The notes under the pieces: generated by a model
Database searches by the model: none
Seen by the model: only the letters and a program-made list of their open reading frames with translations
Told to the model about the DNA's origin: nothing
Assembly: GCF_900107595.1 (NCBI RefSeq)
Contig: NZ_FNQF01000010.1
Span: forward strand, 1-59,241
Direction: 5' to 3'
Length of the DNA stretch: 59,241 nt
Source: Psychroflexus halocasei
GTDB taxonomy: Bacteria; Bacteroidota; Bacteroidia; Flavobacteriales; Flavobacteriaceae
Shown here: positions 1-9,127 of the stretch, one piece after another
How positions within the stretch are numbered: position 1 is the stretch's first letter
Layout: each line of letters begins with the position of its first letter
Program-made: the position numbers and the translations under genes

Positions 1-91
<91 letters not shown>

Positions 92-102
92 CTTTTTATA
101 CT

Positions 103-138
103 AAAGCCTGTAAGAACAATCTTATAGGCTTTTTTGTT
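103..138 (+). terminator. Rho-independent terminator of the rRNA operon
   Basis: An 11-base inverted repeat with one mismatch (AAGCCTGTAAG ... CTTATAGGCTT) is followed by a run of T. It sits just after the 5S gene and before the thioredoxin promoter. Confidence 0.8.
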
Positions 139-196
139 TTTACTTCATTTTGTATTAAATCTCACTTAAAATTTATACAAGTCCAGATATATTCTT

Positions 197-204
197 TATT
201 TTTG
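197..204 (+). promoter_or_regulatory. Bacteroidota -7 box of trxA
   Basis: TATTTTTG matches the Bacteroidota -7 consensus TAnnTTTG, 19 bases before the trxA start codon. No good -33 TTTG is visible at the usual spacing. Confidence 0.5.
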
Positions 205-223
205 TTATTAAACAATTTTAATT

Positions 224-541
224 ATGGCATTAGAAATAAAAGATCAAGATTTTGAAAAGACAGTATTAGAAAATGATAAGCCTGTCCTTATCGACTTTTG
301 GGCTGCATGGTGTGGACCTTGTCGTATGTTAACGCCAATCGTTGATGAATTATCCAAAGAATATGATGGTAAAGCAGTGATCGGTAAGATTGATGTAGAC
401 GCTAATCAAGATTTTGCTGCTAAATACGGTGTGAGAAATATTCCAACTGTTTTAGTTTTTCATAAAGGTGAGCTTGTTAAACGCCAAGTTGGTGTTGCTC
501 AAAAAGAGACTTATAAAGAAATTTTAGATGAATTGATTTAA
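224..541 (+). CDS. trxA: Thioredoxin
   Basis: A 105-residue protein of normal length for a stand-alone cytoplasmic thioredoxin, which reduces protein disulfides with electrons from thioredoxin reductase. The active site WCGPC is at residues 29-33 (Cys30, Cys33), and the cis-proline of the thioredoxin fold is Pro74 in RNIPT. There is no signal peptide or membrane segment. It is a single-gene unit: its own -7 box lies upstream and a strong hairpin terminator begins 25 bases after the stop codon. Confidence 0.97.
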   Translation: MALEIKDQDFEKTVLENDKPVLIDFWAAWCGPCRMLTPIVDELSKEYDGKAVIGKIDVDANQDFAAKYGVRNIPTVLVFHKGELVKRQVGVAQKETYKEILDELI

Positions 542-565
542 AATTGTCTTCTAATTAATTACTTT

Positions 566-594
566 AGGGTTTAGTTTAACTAAACCCTTTTTTT
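566..594 (+). terminator. Terminator after trxA, abutting the next start codon
   Basis: A perfect 9-base stem (AGGGTTTAG ... CTAAACCCT) with a 5-base loop and an 8-T tract. The T tract ends on the base before the ATG of the DUF58 gene, so no ribosome binding site separates terminator and start. Confidence 0.85.
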
Positions 595-1494
595 ATGCTC
601 AAAACTTCAATTGACTTGAAACACTTTGATTTTAAAGTTAATCGAATCGTTGAAGGCTTTATTTCTGGCTTTCATAAGAGTCCTTTTCACGGTTTTTCTT
701 CCGAATTTGCTGAACATAAATTTTACAATCAAGGCGACTCGACTAAACATATCGATTGGAAATTGTTTGCAAGAACTGAAAAGCTCTACATTAAAAAATT
801 TCAAGATGATACAAATTTGAGATGCCATTTTATTTTAGATGTTTCTTCTTCAATGTACATGGAGTCTAAGAGTAATAATCACTCTCCTGATAATAAAATC
901 GAATTTTCAGCTTTAAGCATTGCTTCAATATGTAAACTTCTCATCAATCAAAGAGATGCTTTTGGTTTAAGTTTTTTTGATCAGGAGTTAAAACTTTTTT
1001 TAGATGAAAAAAATAGTCAGAAACATTATAGACTTCTTGAGCATAAGTTGGTCTCCGTTATTTCAGATAAAGGCTCGTTTAACGAAACAGACTTCTATTC
1101 AAATTTTGAGTTTATAGCTAATAAAATACATCAACGCTCAGTTGTTGTTCTTTTTAGTGATATGCTTTCTGATAAAAGAGATGAGTTGATAGATGCACTA
1201 AAGCTCTTTAAACATAAGAAAGCTAAAGTTATTTTATTTCATGTTTTAGATTTTCAACAGGAAGTCGACTTTAATTTTAAGAATAAAGCTGTTAAGTTTA
1301 AGGATTTAGAATCAAATCAAGCTATACAGGTTTTTACAGATTTATATCAAACATCTTATCAGAATTATATGAAGAATTATATAAATGAATTAAAATTAGT
1401 CTGCTTAAGATATAAGATTTCATATGTAGAAGCAGATATTAATGAAGGATATCAAAAAATATTAGAATCTTATTTTGTTGAAAATCAGAAGTAA
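595..1494 (+). CDS. DUF58 domain protein (VWA-like)
   Basis: A 299-residue soluble protein of the DUF58 family, whose members usually sit beside MoxR AAA+ ATPases and are thought to be chaperone-type adaptors. The conserved N-terminal block VEGFISGFHKSPFHGFSSEF spans about residues 19-38 and HIDWKLFART about 52-61. A MIDAS-like D-x-S-x-S (Asp82, Ser84, Ser86) opens the von Willebrand A fold. No moxR or BatA-type partner is visible in the window; one could lie elsewhere in the genome. The N-terminal match supports the ATG at 595 although it directly follows the trxA terminator T tract, so initiation may be leaderless or depend on read-through. Confidence 0.88.
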   Translation: MLKTSIDLKHFDFKVNRIVEGFISGFHKSPFHGFSSEFAEHKFYNQGDSTKHIDWKLFARTEKLYIKKFQDDTNLRCHFILDVSSSMYMESKSNNHSPDNKIEFSALSIASICKLLINQRDAFGLSFFDQELKLFLDEKNSQKHYRLLEHKLVSVISDKGSFNETDFYSNFEFIANKIHQRSVVVLFSDMLSDKRDELIDALKLFKHKKAKVILFHVLDFQQEVDFNFKNKAVKFKDLESNQAIQVFTDLYQTSYQNYMKNYINELKLVCLRYKISYVEADINEGYQKILESYFVENQK

Positions 1495-1560
1495 AGACTC
1501 TTAGTGAAAAATATTTTAAATTTATTTTTATTTGAAGCTTGCAGAACCAAAAAAGGGTTG

Positions 1561-1568
1561 TATATTTG
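1561..1568 (+). promoter_or_regulatory. -7 box of tRNA-Asp
   Basis: TATATTTG is a perfect TAnnTTTG box, with a TTG about 19 bases upstream (1539-1541). It lies 18 bases before the tRNA 5' end. Confidence 0.6.
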
Positions 1569-1586
1569 CAACCGCAATACGCACAC

Positions 1587-1660
1587 GGTCTGGTAGTTCA
1601 GTTGGTTAGAATACCTGCCTGTCACGCAGGGGGTCGCGAGTTCGAGTCTCGTCCAGACCG
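1587..1660 (+). tRNA. tRNA-Asp (GTC)
   Basis: A 74-base cloverleaf. The acceptor stem is GGTCTGG/CCAGACC with discriminator G. The anticodon arm CCTGC-CTGTCAC-GCAGG gives anticodon GTC, and the T loop is TTCGAGT. CCA is not encoded. Confidence 0.97.
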
Positions 1661-1802
1661 CAATTAAAGTTAATGTTGTGTTGTGAATAATTAAGTTTAT
1701 TCGAAATCAGAGTTAATACTTTGTAGAAGCTTTTCCATAGGAAAGGCTTTTTTTATTTACAGACTAACCTGCTTTATGATACTATCTTTACTTTATTTAC
1801 GT

Positions 1803-1832
1803 TTTGTTTTTCATTTGTAAAAACTATATTTG
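1803..1832 (+). promoter_or_regulatory. Promoter of the wza-wzc operon
   Basis: A -33 TTTG (1803-1806) and a perfect -7 TATATTTG (1825-1832) are separated by 18 bases, a good match to the Bacteroidota primary sigma factor promoter. The wza ATG follows 21 bases later. Confidence 0.7.
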
Positions 1833-1853
1833 TGACTCCTAAGAATCTGTTAA

Positions 1854-2639
1854 ATGAACAAAACCTTTATCCTACTTTTATTGCTAATTATAACAATGTC
1901 TTCTTGTATTAGTAGTAAACGATTGAATTATTTGCAAGTTGATAAAAGTGATCAAGAAATTGATTCAATTCTGCAATTACGACAACTTCCTGAGCCTTAT
2001 CGACTACAAATAAATGATCTTTTGAGCATTAGAATTAAGGCCATGGATCAAGATTTAGTTGGAATGTTTAATCCAGTTGGTGATGATAACACCAATGCTA
2101 CAACTGAAGAAAGAGCATATTTCGATGGTTTTTTGGTTGACAGAAGAGGCGAAATTAGAATGCCAACTTTAGGTCAGATTAAAGTTATTGGACTTACTCT
2201 AAACGAAGTTCAAAATAAAATTAAAAATAAACTCTTAGATGATTATTATAAAAGTTCTTCGGAATTATTTGTTACAGCAAAATTAGCTGGATTAAGATAT
2301 ACGACTATAGGCGAGATAGGTACTGGAAGTCAGGTTATTTATAAAGAGCAAGTGACCATTATGGAAGCTATTGCTAATGCTGGTAATATTACAACTTATG
2401 GTGATCGAAAAAATGTAAGAATATTACGACAATACCCTGGTGGCCAAAAAATGTTGAACGTTGATCTTACTTCTATATCAGCGCTTAACACAGATCAATA
2501 TTATATCCAACCTAATGATGTAATTATCGTCGATACTTTACCAGAGAAAGCTATTGGCTTAGGCGAAAATGCTTTAGCTATTTTCACATCTATCCTTGGA
2601 GTTATTACTTCAATTACAGTAATTTTAATACGTCTTTAA
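1854..2639 (+). CDS. wza: Polysaccharide export outer membrane lipoprotein (Wza family)
   Basis: A 261-residue protein with a lipoprotein signal peptide (hydrophobic stretch, then MSSC with the lipidated Cys18). The polysaccharide export domain (about 45-150) is followed by an SLBB domain (about 155-230), and a hydrophobic C-terminal segment ends the protein. Wza-type proteins form the outer membrane channel for capsule or exopolysaccharide. Its own promoter lies upstream. wzc starts 4 bases after its stop codon, the standard Wza-Wzc pairing. Confidence 0.92.
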   Translation: MNKTFILLLLLIITMSSCISSKRLNYLQVDKSDQEIDSILQLRQLPEPYRLQINDLLSIRIKAMDQDLVGMFNPVGDDNTNATTEERAYFDGFLVDRRGEIRMPTLGQIKVIGLTLNEVQNKIKNKLLDDYYKSSSELFVTAKLAGLRYTTIGEIGTGSQVIYKEQVTIMEAIANAGNITTYGDRKNVRILRQYPGGQKMLNVDLTSISALNTDQYYIQPNDVIIVDTLPEKAIGLGENALAIFTSILGVITSITVILIRL

Positions 2640-2642
2640 GCT

Positions 2643-5123
2643 ATGGAAGATGAATTTGAGTTTGAAGACAAAACCCTAATTTTTGATTTTAAAGGTTTTC
2701 TTCTAAAAATTTTGAGTTATTGGTATATTATCTTGATCAGCGTTATTGTTGGTTTAGGTATTGCTTATTATATAAATGTTCGAAAATTACCAATCTATAA
2801 AATTAGCAGTATGGTTACTGTTAAGGATGACGGTAATCCTCTTTTTACTTCTAATACTAGTTTAACTTTTAATTGGGGTGGCGTTTCAAATAAAGTAAAC
2901 ACAGCTGTTACAACTCTTCAAACACGTTCTCATAATGAGAAAGTTGTAAAACGCTTGAAATCTTATATTCATTATTTAGAAGATGGCAAGTATCAAAAAG
3001 TTAATGCTTATGGCCGTGCTCCATTTTTTGTGGAAGATGATACAACTGCATTTCAACTTTTAAATCGTGAACTTGAAATAAAAGTTATTGATTCGCTTTA
3101 TTATCAATTAAGTTTAATTTTTGAAGAAGATGCAGAAGATCAAACACTTTCTTTTTTGAGTTATGGTGATCTTGATCGTAAGTCTGAAATTGTTGATGCG
3201 AATAATTATACCATAAAGTTACCATTTAACAAGCATGTAGATACACCCTATTTTACGGGACGTATCATGTTGAATGGTAAAGAAATTACTTATAATAAAG
3301 CTTATTACATAAAATTTGAAAACTTTTTTAGCACTGTTAAACGTTTTCAAAATATTGAAGCAGAAACTGAATCTAAAGGTTCTTCTATTATTAATTTAAG
3401 CTTAGTTGGTGAAAATAAGGCTGAACTCGTTGATTATCTCAATTCTACTGTTAATGTTTTAAGTCGTGATGTTCTTAATAGAAAGAATTTATTTGCGACC
3501 AAAACGATAAAATTTGTCGATAGTATATTGAGTGTCAAAACTGATGAACTGAAAGAAGTTGAACGCGAATTAAATCAATTTAAAATCGATAATGACATTA
3601 TTGATTTAACAGCCGAAAGTGAAAACTTAAAAGAGCGTTTGAAGGAATATGATACAGAAATTAATAGTATTGAGCGTCAATTAGATTATTATAAATTATT
3701 AGAGAATTATTTAAGAAATAGAAGTGATTATTCTGATGTTCCCGCGCCTTCTGTTGCAGGCATTGAAGAATCAAGTATTTCAAAAGCAGTTTCAAAAATT
3801 GTTGAATTATCAGTTCAAAGAGGAAATTATAGTTTTTCTTTAAAGTCAGATGCACCAATATTTAAAGATATTGATAGACAGATTAACTCTACAAAAACCG
3901 TCATTTTAGAAAATATTGAATCTTCTAGAAGCATATTAAATGATCAAAGGAGAAGTCTGAAAACTAAAATTTCTAGTATTGAAAAGGAAGTTAGAGATCT
4001 GCCTAAAGATCAGCAAGAGCTATTGAAAATTGAAAGACGCTTTCAGATCAGTGAGAATACGTATACAGTTTTCTTACAAAAACGAAATGAAGCTAGCTTA
4101 ATAAAAGCAGCAAATGTAAGTGATATCGAAATTATAGATGAAGCTAAAGACACTGGAGGTGGAAAAATAGGTCCTAATACACAGCTTAACTACGTTATGG
4201 CTCTACTAATTGGTTCTATCGTTCCTTTGTTGTTTATCTTTATTATCGTTTTTCTTGATAATAAGATTTCAAAACCAGCTGATGTTGAAAAACTTTCTAG
4301 AATACCAATTATTGGTGTTATTGGTAAAAGTCGATTAGATGATAAATTGGCTGTTTTCACGAGACCTAGATCTTCTATTTCCGAAAGTTTTAGAGGTATA
4401 AGGACAAGTCTGCAATTTCTTTATAAACGTGATGATAACCCTGATGATACAAAAGTAACGCTTGTGACGTCTTCAGTTAGTGGTGAAGGAAAGACGTTTA
4501 CAGCAATTAACCTTGCTTCAGTTTTATCTTTGAGTGGAAAAAAAACCATATTAGTTGGTCTTGATTTGAGAAAGCCAAAAATATTTGATGATTTTAATAG
4601 ACATAACGAAGTCGGTGTTGTTAACTATCTTATAGGTGATAAAAACATCGATGAAGTTATTCAGGGTACTGATTATGAGAATCTTGATTTAATCGTATCG
4701 GGGACAACACCTCCAAATCCTTCAGAACTATTAATGGGGTCTCAAATGGAACAGTTGATAAATGAGCTCAAGGAGAATTATGATTATATTGTGCTTGATA
4801 CTCCGCCAGTGGGCTTAGTGACAGATGCCATGAATTTGTTTAAATATACTGATGCAATTTTATATTTAATTAGACAGAATTACACTAAAAAGGGTATGCT
4901 GAGTCTAATAAATGATAAGTATAGTAAGGGTGAAATTAAAAATGTAAGCCTTGTTTTGAATTCATTTGAAACTAAAAACAAATATGGCGCTGACTATGGT
5001 TATGGCTATGGATACGGTTATGGAAGGTATGGTAATGGATATCATGATTTGGAAAAAACTTATTCGTTTAGAAATAAAATTAAAGAATCTTTAAAATCAC
5101 TAATCAACAAACTGTTTAACTAA
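2643..5123 (+). CDS. wzc: Polysaccharide co-polymerase / tyrosine autokinase (Wzc family)
   Basis: An 826-residue inner membrane protein that controls chain length and couples Wzy polymerisation to Wza export. The first membrane segment is about 28-46, then comes a long periplasmic Wzz region with coiled-coil stretches (about 285-480), and the second membrane segment is about 517-540. The cytoplasmic BY-kinase has Walker A SGEGKT (Lys617), Walker A' with Asp641, and a Walker B reading VLDTPP. The C-terminal tail at 781-800 has eight tyrosines alternating with glycines, the autophosphorylation cluster of this family. It is fused to its kinase as in Gram-negative Wzc. Confidence 0.95.
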   Translation: MEDEFEFEDKTLIFDFKGFLLKILSYWYIILISVIVGLGIAYYINVRKLPIYKISSMVTVKDDGNPLFTSNTSLTFNWGGVSNKVNTAVTTLQTRSHNEKVVKRLKSYIHYLEDGKYQKVNAYGRAPFFVEDDTTAFQLLNRELEIKVIDSLYYQLSLIFEEDAEDQTLSFLSYGDLDRKSEIVDANNYTIKLPFNKHVDTPYFTGRIMLNGKEITYNKAYYIKFENFFSTVKRFQNIEAETESKGSSIINLSLVGENKAELVDYLNSTVNVLSRDVLNRKNLFATKTIKFVDSILSVKTDELKEVERELNQFKIDNDIIDLTAESENLKERLKEYDTEINSIERQLDYYKLLENYLRNRSDYSDVPAPSVAGIEESSISKAVSKIVELSVQRGNYSFSLKSDAPIFKDIDRQINSTKTVILENIESSRSILNDQRRSLKTKISSIEKEVRDLPKDQQELLKIERRFQISENTYTVFLQKRNEASLIKAANVSDIEIIDEAKDTGGGKIGPNTQLNYVMALLIGSIVPLLFIFIIVFLDNKISKPADVEKLSRIPIIGVIGKSRLDDKLAVFTRPRSSISESFRGIRTSLQFLYKRDDNPDDTKVTLVTSSVSGEGKTFTAINLASVLSLSGKKTILVGLDLRKPKIFDDFNRHNEVGVVNYLIGDKNIDEVIQGTDYENLDLIVSGTTPPNPSELLMGSQMEQLINELKENYDYIVLDTPPVGLVTDAMNLFKYTDAILYLIRQNYTKKGMLSLINDKYSKGEIKNVSLVLNSFETKNKYGADYGYGYGYGYGRYGNGYHDLEKTYSFRNKIKESLKSLINKLFN

Positions 5124-5134
5124 AAATCTATTTT

Positions 5135-6421
5135 ATGAAAAAACAACCATGTATATCTATTATAGGTCTCGGATATGTGGGATTACCTTTAGCTGTTGCT
5201 TTCGCCAAAAAATTTAAGGTGATAGGTTTTGATATAAATGCTAAACGCATCGAAGAATTAAACGATGGTCTCGACCATACACTTGAAGTTGATAATGAGC
5301 TTTTACAATCTGTTTTAAAGCATAATGATGATACAGGTCTTGTTATTACTAATGATCAAAACCTTTTATATCAAGCTGATGTTCATATTGTGACGGTACC
5401 AACACCAACAGATAAAAATCGTCAACCAGTTTTGACACCTTTAATAAAAGCGTCTGAAACCATAGGACAAATCATGAAAAAAAATGATATTGTTATCTAT
5501 GAATCTACCGTTTATCCAGGTGTTACAGAAGATGTTTGTGTCCCTGTTTTAGAAGAGAAATCTGGTTTAAAATTTAATCAAGATTTTTATGCAGGATATT
5601 CTCCAGAAAGAATCAATCCAGGAGATAAAGTTCATACTGTTACTCAAATTCTTAAAGTGACGTCTGGTTCTACGCCAGAAATCGCAAAATACGTAGATGA
5701 TTTATATGCAGAAGTAATTACTGCGGGTACGCATATGGCTCCAAGCATTAAAGTAGCAGAGGCAGCAAAAGTTATTGAAAATTCTCAACGAGATATTAAT
5801 ATTGCTTTTGTAAATGAGTTATCTAAAATTTTTAGAAAGTTAGATATTGATACAGACGCTGTTATTGAAGCTGCAGCAACCAAATGGAATTTTGTAAAAT
5901 TTACACCAGGTTTAGTTGGTGGACATTGTATTGGTGTTGATCCTTATTACCTTGCACAACGTGCGTTAGAAGTTGGTTATAATCCTGAAATAATTTTAGC
6001 TGGTCGTCGTATGAACGACGGAATGGGAGAGTACGTTGCCCAAGAAGTTATCAAAATGATGGTTCAGAAAGAAGCTAAGGTTAAGAACGGAAAAACACTT
6101 GTTTTAGGCATTACTTTTAAAGAAAATTGTCCTGATGTTCGTAATACAAAAGCGATTGATGTCATCAATGAGTTGAAAGCTTACAACATGCAAGTTGATG
6201 TTTGTGATCCATGGGCAAATCCAGAGGAAGTTAAATCAATCTTTAACCTCGATTTGTTGACCGACTGTTCTAAACTAGACTCAAAGTACGATTCAATTGT
6301 TTTATGTGTATCTCATAAAGAGTTTTTGAATTTAGATTATAAGGCTCTTAAAAATAAAAATGCTGTTTTGTTTGATGTTAAATCATTCTTACCAAAAGAA
6401 ATCGTTGACGGTCGTTTGTAA
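5135..6421 (+). CDS. Nucleotide sugar dehydrogenase (UDP-HexNAc type, WbpO/TviB-like)
   Basis: A 428-residue NAD-dependent dehydrogenase that oxidises C6 of a UDP-sugar to a uronic acid. The Rossmann motif GLGYVG starts at about residue 11 and the catalytic Cys265 lies in GGHCIGVDP. The block [14 protein letters not shown] matches the UDP-GlcNAc/GalNAc dehydrogenase group (WbpO, TviB) more than UDP-glucose dehydrogenases. It is the third gene of the wza-wzc operon, 11 bases after wzc, and is followed by a terminator. It is paralogous to the gene at 14882, which carries extra inserted residues. The exact substrate cannot be fixed from sequence. Confidence 0.88.
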   Translation: MKKQPCISIIGLGYVGLPLAVAFAKKFKVIGFDINAKRIEELNDGLDHTLEVDNELLQSVLKHNDDTGLVITNDQNLLYQADVHIVTVPTPTDKNRQPVLTPLIKASETIGQIMKKNDIVIYESTVYPGVTEDVCVPVLEEKSGLKFNQDFYAGYSPERINPGDKVHTVTQILKVTSGSTPEIAKYVDDLYAEVITAGTHMAPSIKVAEAAKVIENSQRDINIAFVNELSKIFRKLDIDTDAVIEAAATKWNFVKFTPGLVGGHCIGVDPYYLAQRALEVGYNPEIILAGRRMNDGMGEYVAQEVIKMMVQKEAKVKNGKTLVLGITFKENCPDVRNTKAIDVINELKAYNMQVDVCDPWANPEEVKSIFNLDLLTDCSKLDSKYDSIVLCVSHKEFLNLDYKALKNKNAVLFDVKSFLPKEIVDGRL

Positions 6422-6453
6422 TAAGTTTTATTAAACAGTTTAGTTTTAAATTA

Positions 6454-6490
6454 AAAAAGCTGTCTTATTCTCTTAAGACAGCTTTTTTTA
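6454..6490 (+). terminator. Terminator of the wza operon
   Basis: A long perfect inverted repeat (AAAAAGCTGTCTTA ... TAAGACAGCTTTTT) ends in a T tract 33 bases after the dehydrogenase stop codon. The A and T runs make it potentially bidirectional. Confidence 0.88.
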
Positions 6491-6674
6491 GATAAATGGT
6501 GTATTATATTTAATTTGAATGGTAATTTTTTTAACTCAACTTTTAAATTTTGATTTGTTATTGTTTCAATTATCTTAAATAAAACGTCGAACTCTAATTT
6601 AAAATATTTTTAATAAACAACTTATTACTATTGCTTAATGTTTATTAAGATTTTACAATTGAAGATGAATAAAA

Positions 6675-6845
6675 ATGTCATTAAGAGATGAACCGGATAT
6701 CAACTATAAACTTATTTTGAAGTTGTATCAAAATAACAATTTAATAAAGTCTAATTTATCTTTTTATAGAAAGATAAGTCAGAGTCAGGTAATAAAATTA
6801 TTTTTTTCTGAATTTATTAAAAGCAATTGCAGTACCAGCAATTAA
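6675..6845 (+). pseudogene. Possible relic of an EPS-associated MarR-type regulator
   Basis: A 56-codon open frame whose first 20 or so residues (MSLRDEPDINYKLILKLYQ) resemble the start of the small winged-helix regulators found at exopolysaccharide loci. The helix-turn-helix part is not recognisable, and the frame then runs antisense into the next gene. This is either a truncated relic or chance; the resemblance is from memory of the family. Confidence 0.25.
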
Positions 6846-7022
6846 TCCTAAACCTAACATTCCATCAATAGGTAATGGGCGTTCATCATCAACATTAACA
6901 TCAAAACCTGGAGGAGAAGGAGGTCCACTGGAGCCTTGAGCGAAACTAGTTGCTGATACACTTAAGCATAAAAACAGAATGAGTTGAAAAAAAACTTTTT
7001 TAGTTGATGACTTATATTTCAT
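6798..7022 (-). CDS. Small PID-CTERM sorting-signal protein
   Basis: A 74-residue secreted protein made almost only of targeting signals. An N-terminal signal peptide (about 1-29) is followed by a Pro/Gly-rich stretch (31-39), then Pro51-Ile52-Asp53, a hydrophobic segment (54-69) and a basic end (FRKK, 71-74). This three-part C-terminus is the PEP-CTERM-like layout recognised by exosortase-type enzymes; the PID version is seen in Bacteroidota. Only about 20 residues would remain between the two signals. Its promoter (TATATTTG on the minus strand, 7045-7052) lies just upstream. The function is unknown. Position next to an exopolysaccharide operon fits the known link between exosortase and EPS genes. 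Confidence 0.75.
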   Translation of the reverse strand: MKYKSSTKKVFFQLILFLCLSVSATSFAQGSSGPPSPPGFDVNVDDERPLPIDGMLGLGLIAGTAIAFNKFRKK

Positions 7023-7044
7023 AATTGGTTCGGTTTATCAGATG

Positions 7045-7052
7045 CAAATATA
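7045..7052 (-). promoter_or_regulatory. -7 box of the PID-CTERM gene
   Basis: The minus strand reads TATATTTG, a perfect TAnnTTTG box, 23 bases before the ATG. No clear -33 element. Confidence 0.55.
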
Positions 7053-7292
7053 CAGATAATTGTAATAATACCTTATCCATTTAAAACATAATTAAATAAA
7101 TGCTTTATTTTAACTTTAAGTACAGTAAAATGTTATAATTAAAATAAAATAAATCATCTTTTTTTAATTATTTAACTTTCTTGCAGTATAAAAAAACTGA
7201 AAAGTTTAATTTAATTATATTGTCATTTTCTTCAAAATGTAAAATTTTAGATCATTTTTAGAAGTTTAAATGTATCGATTTAAAACCTTGAA

Positions 7293-8357
7293 CTAAATTT
7301 TAAATCGCCAATTGTGAGGATCTTCAGCTCTATTGTATTGAATATCCTGTAAACGTTTTTTAAAATGCATACCAAACGAGTCTTTCATTTCAGGGAGATC
7401 GTAATATGTATCATCATATTCAAAACCTTCAACGGCAACAATTGTTGCAGCAGTACCAGCTCCAAATATTTCTTTAAGTTCACCAGCTTTTGCAGCATCT
7501 ATAATGCGTTTGACCTCAACACGGTCAATTTCAACATCTAGACCCTCATCTTTAGCAAGTTGAATAATTGATCTTCTGGTAATGCCATCTAAAATTCGAT
7601 CATTGGTTGGTGCCGTAAGCAATTTATCATTAATACGGAAAAAGATATTCATCGTTCCGGCTTCCTCCATGTACTGATGCGTATTTGCATCTGTCCATAT
7701 AATTTGGTCTAAACCCTTTTCTTTAGCCAGTTTAGTCGGATAAAACTGAGCGCCATAATTACCAGCAGCTTTTGCATAACCAACGCCACCATCTGCCGAT
7801 CTGCTGTAATCTTGGGCAATCAAAACTTTTACTGGTTTTGAATAATAAGCCTTTGCTGGGCAAGTAATGATCATAAAGCGATATTGATTAGATTCTGATG
7901 CAGAGACACCTGGTTCTGTCGCAATCGCAAATGGACGGATGTATAATGAGTTGCCTTGTCCTTTTTTTACCCAGTCTTTATCAAGTTGCATCAAGGTTTT
8001 GAGGCTTTCCATAAAATATTCTTTAGGAAATTCAGGAATCGCCATACGTTTTGAAGAAATATTGATACGATTCAGGTTGTCTTCAGGTCTGAATAACCAG
8101 ACATCATCATGATCGTCTTTAAAAGCTTTCATGCCTTCAAAAACAGCTTGTCCGTAATGAAACACTTTAACTGATGGCTCAAAACTCATAGGCCCATAAG
8201 GTGCTATCACTGGTTTTTGCCATTCCCCATCAATGTAATCACAATACATCATGTGGTCAGCGTAGTTTTTGCCAAATTGTAAGTTGTCAAAATCAACTTC
8301 CTCTAATCTAGATTTTTTAGTTTTTGTAATATTTAAAAGTGAATTTAATTGACTCAT
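7293..8357 (-). CDS. ilvE: Branched-chain amino acid aminotransferase
   Basis: A 354-residue PLP enzyme of the class IV (BCAT group II) type, catalysing the last transamination in Leu, Ile and Val synthesis. The PLP lysine is Lys196 in GGVGYAKAAGNYG, and the downstream blocks EEAGTMNIFF and GTAATI are conserved family motifs. It stands alone on the minus strand with a -7 box CAAATATA (minus TATATTTG) at 8373-8380. It is an ordinary housekeeping gene separating the wza operon from the accessory region. Confidence 0.95.
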   Translation of the reverse strand: MSQLNSLLNITKTKKSRLEEVDFDNLQFGKNYADHMMYCDYIDGEWQKPVIAPYGPMSFEPSVKVFHYGQAVFEGMKAFKDDHDDVWLFRPEDNLNRINISSKRMAIPEFPKEYFMESLKTLMQLDKDWVKKGQGNSLYIRPFAIATEPGVSASESNQYRFMIITCPAKAYYSKPVKVLIAQDYSRSADGGVGYAKAAGNYGAQFYPTKLAKEKGLDQIIWTDANTHQYMEEAGTMNIFFRINDKLLTAPTNDRILDGITRRSIIQLAKDEGLDVEIDRVEVKRIIDAAKAGELKEIFGAGTAATIVAVEGFEYDDTYYDLPEMKDSFGMHFKKRLQDIQYNRAEDPHNWRFKI

Positions 8358-8372
8358 TTTTTAAAATTTTAG

Positions 8373-8380
8373 CAAATATA
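8373..8380 (-). promoter_or_regulatory. -7 box of ilvE
   Basis: The minus strand reads TATATTTG 16 bases before the ilvE start codon, matching TAnnTTTG. Confidence 0.5.
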
Positions 8381-8454
8381 CAAATTTTAAATATGGCCTT
8401 TTGTTTTAATTGATCCCTTTATATTAAATTGCGATCTCAAAATATATATTTAAC

Positions 8455-9051
8455 ATGAAAAAACTATTTTTATTACTTATTACATTAGGATTGTTTGCAT
8501 GCGCTGACAATAAATCAAACGGTTCTAAATCATCAACCCCAGAACAAACACTTGAGAATGATCAAACAATGTCACATGATTCTGATCACTCAGAAGAAGA
8601 AATGAAAGCAGAAAAAGGTGTTTCTCAAGATGATATCGATCCTAACCAAACAGACTTTGGTGCCAATTTTAAAGAAAAAGACGTTAAATCCAATGCGGAA
8701 ATGTTAGCGCTTTATAAAGATATGAAAGTTGGTGACACTTTATCAATACAATATGAAGCTGAAATTAATTCTGTTTGTCAAAAGAAGGGATGTTGGGTGC
8801 GTTTAAAACTTGATGATCAAGATGAATCTTTTATAAAATTTAAAGATTATGCATTCTTTTTGCCAAAAGATGCTGAAGGTAGAAAAGCTGTTGTACAAGG
8901 TAAAGCTTATGTAAAAGAAGTTTCAGTAGATGATTTAAAACATTTTGCTGAAGATGCAGGAAAAACTGAAGAAGAAATTGCTAAAATTTCAGAACCAGAA
9001 TTAACTTATGCTTTTATGGCTGATGGTGTTAAGTTAGAACCTAAGTCTTAG
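8455..9051 (+). CDS. DUF4920 domain lipoprotein
   Basis: A 198-residue lipoprotein: signal peptide with lipobox LFAC (Cys16), then an acidic, Ser/His-rich linker to about residue 65. The C-terminal domain, with the block CQKKGCWVRL (about 118-127), matches DUF4920, an OB-like fold seen in Bacteroidota lipoproteins of unknown role. The paired cysteines in that block could bind a metal or form a disulfide. It is monocistronic with a terminator directly after it. Confidence 0.85.
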   Translation: MKKLFLLLITLGLFACADNKSNGSKSSTPEQTLENDQTMSHDSDHSEEEMKAEKGVSQDDIDPNQTDFGANFKEKDVKSNAEMLALYKDMKVGDTLSIQYEAEINSVCQKKGCWVRLKLDDQDESFIKFKDYAFFLPKDAEGRKAVVQGKAYVKEVSVDDLKHFAEDAGKTEEEIAKISEPELTYAFMADGVKLEPKS

Positions 9052-9074
9052 TAGCATATTAAAAATTATAAATC

Positions 9075-9105
9075 AAAAACCCTCGAAGTTCGAGGGTTTT
9101 TTTTA
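9075..9105 (+). terminator. Terminator after the DUF4920 gene
   Basis: A perfect stem (AACCCTCGAA/TTCGAGGGTT) with almost no loop, followed by eight T. Confidence 0.85.
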
Positions 9106-9127
9106 TTGAATCTATTCTCAAATACAT

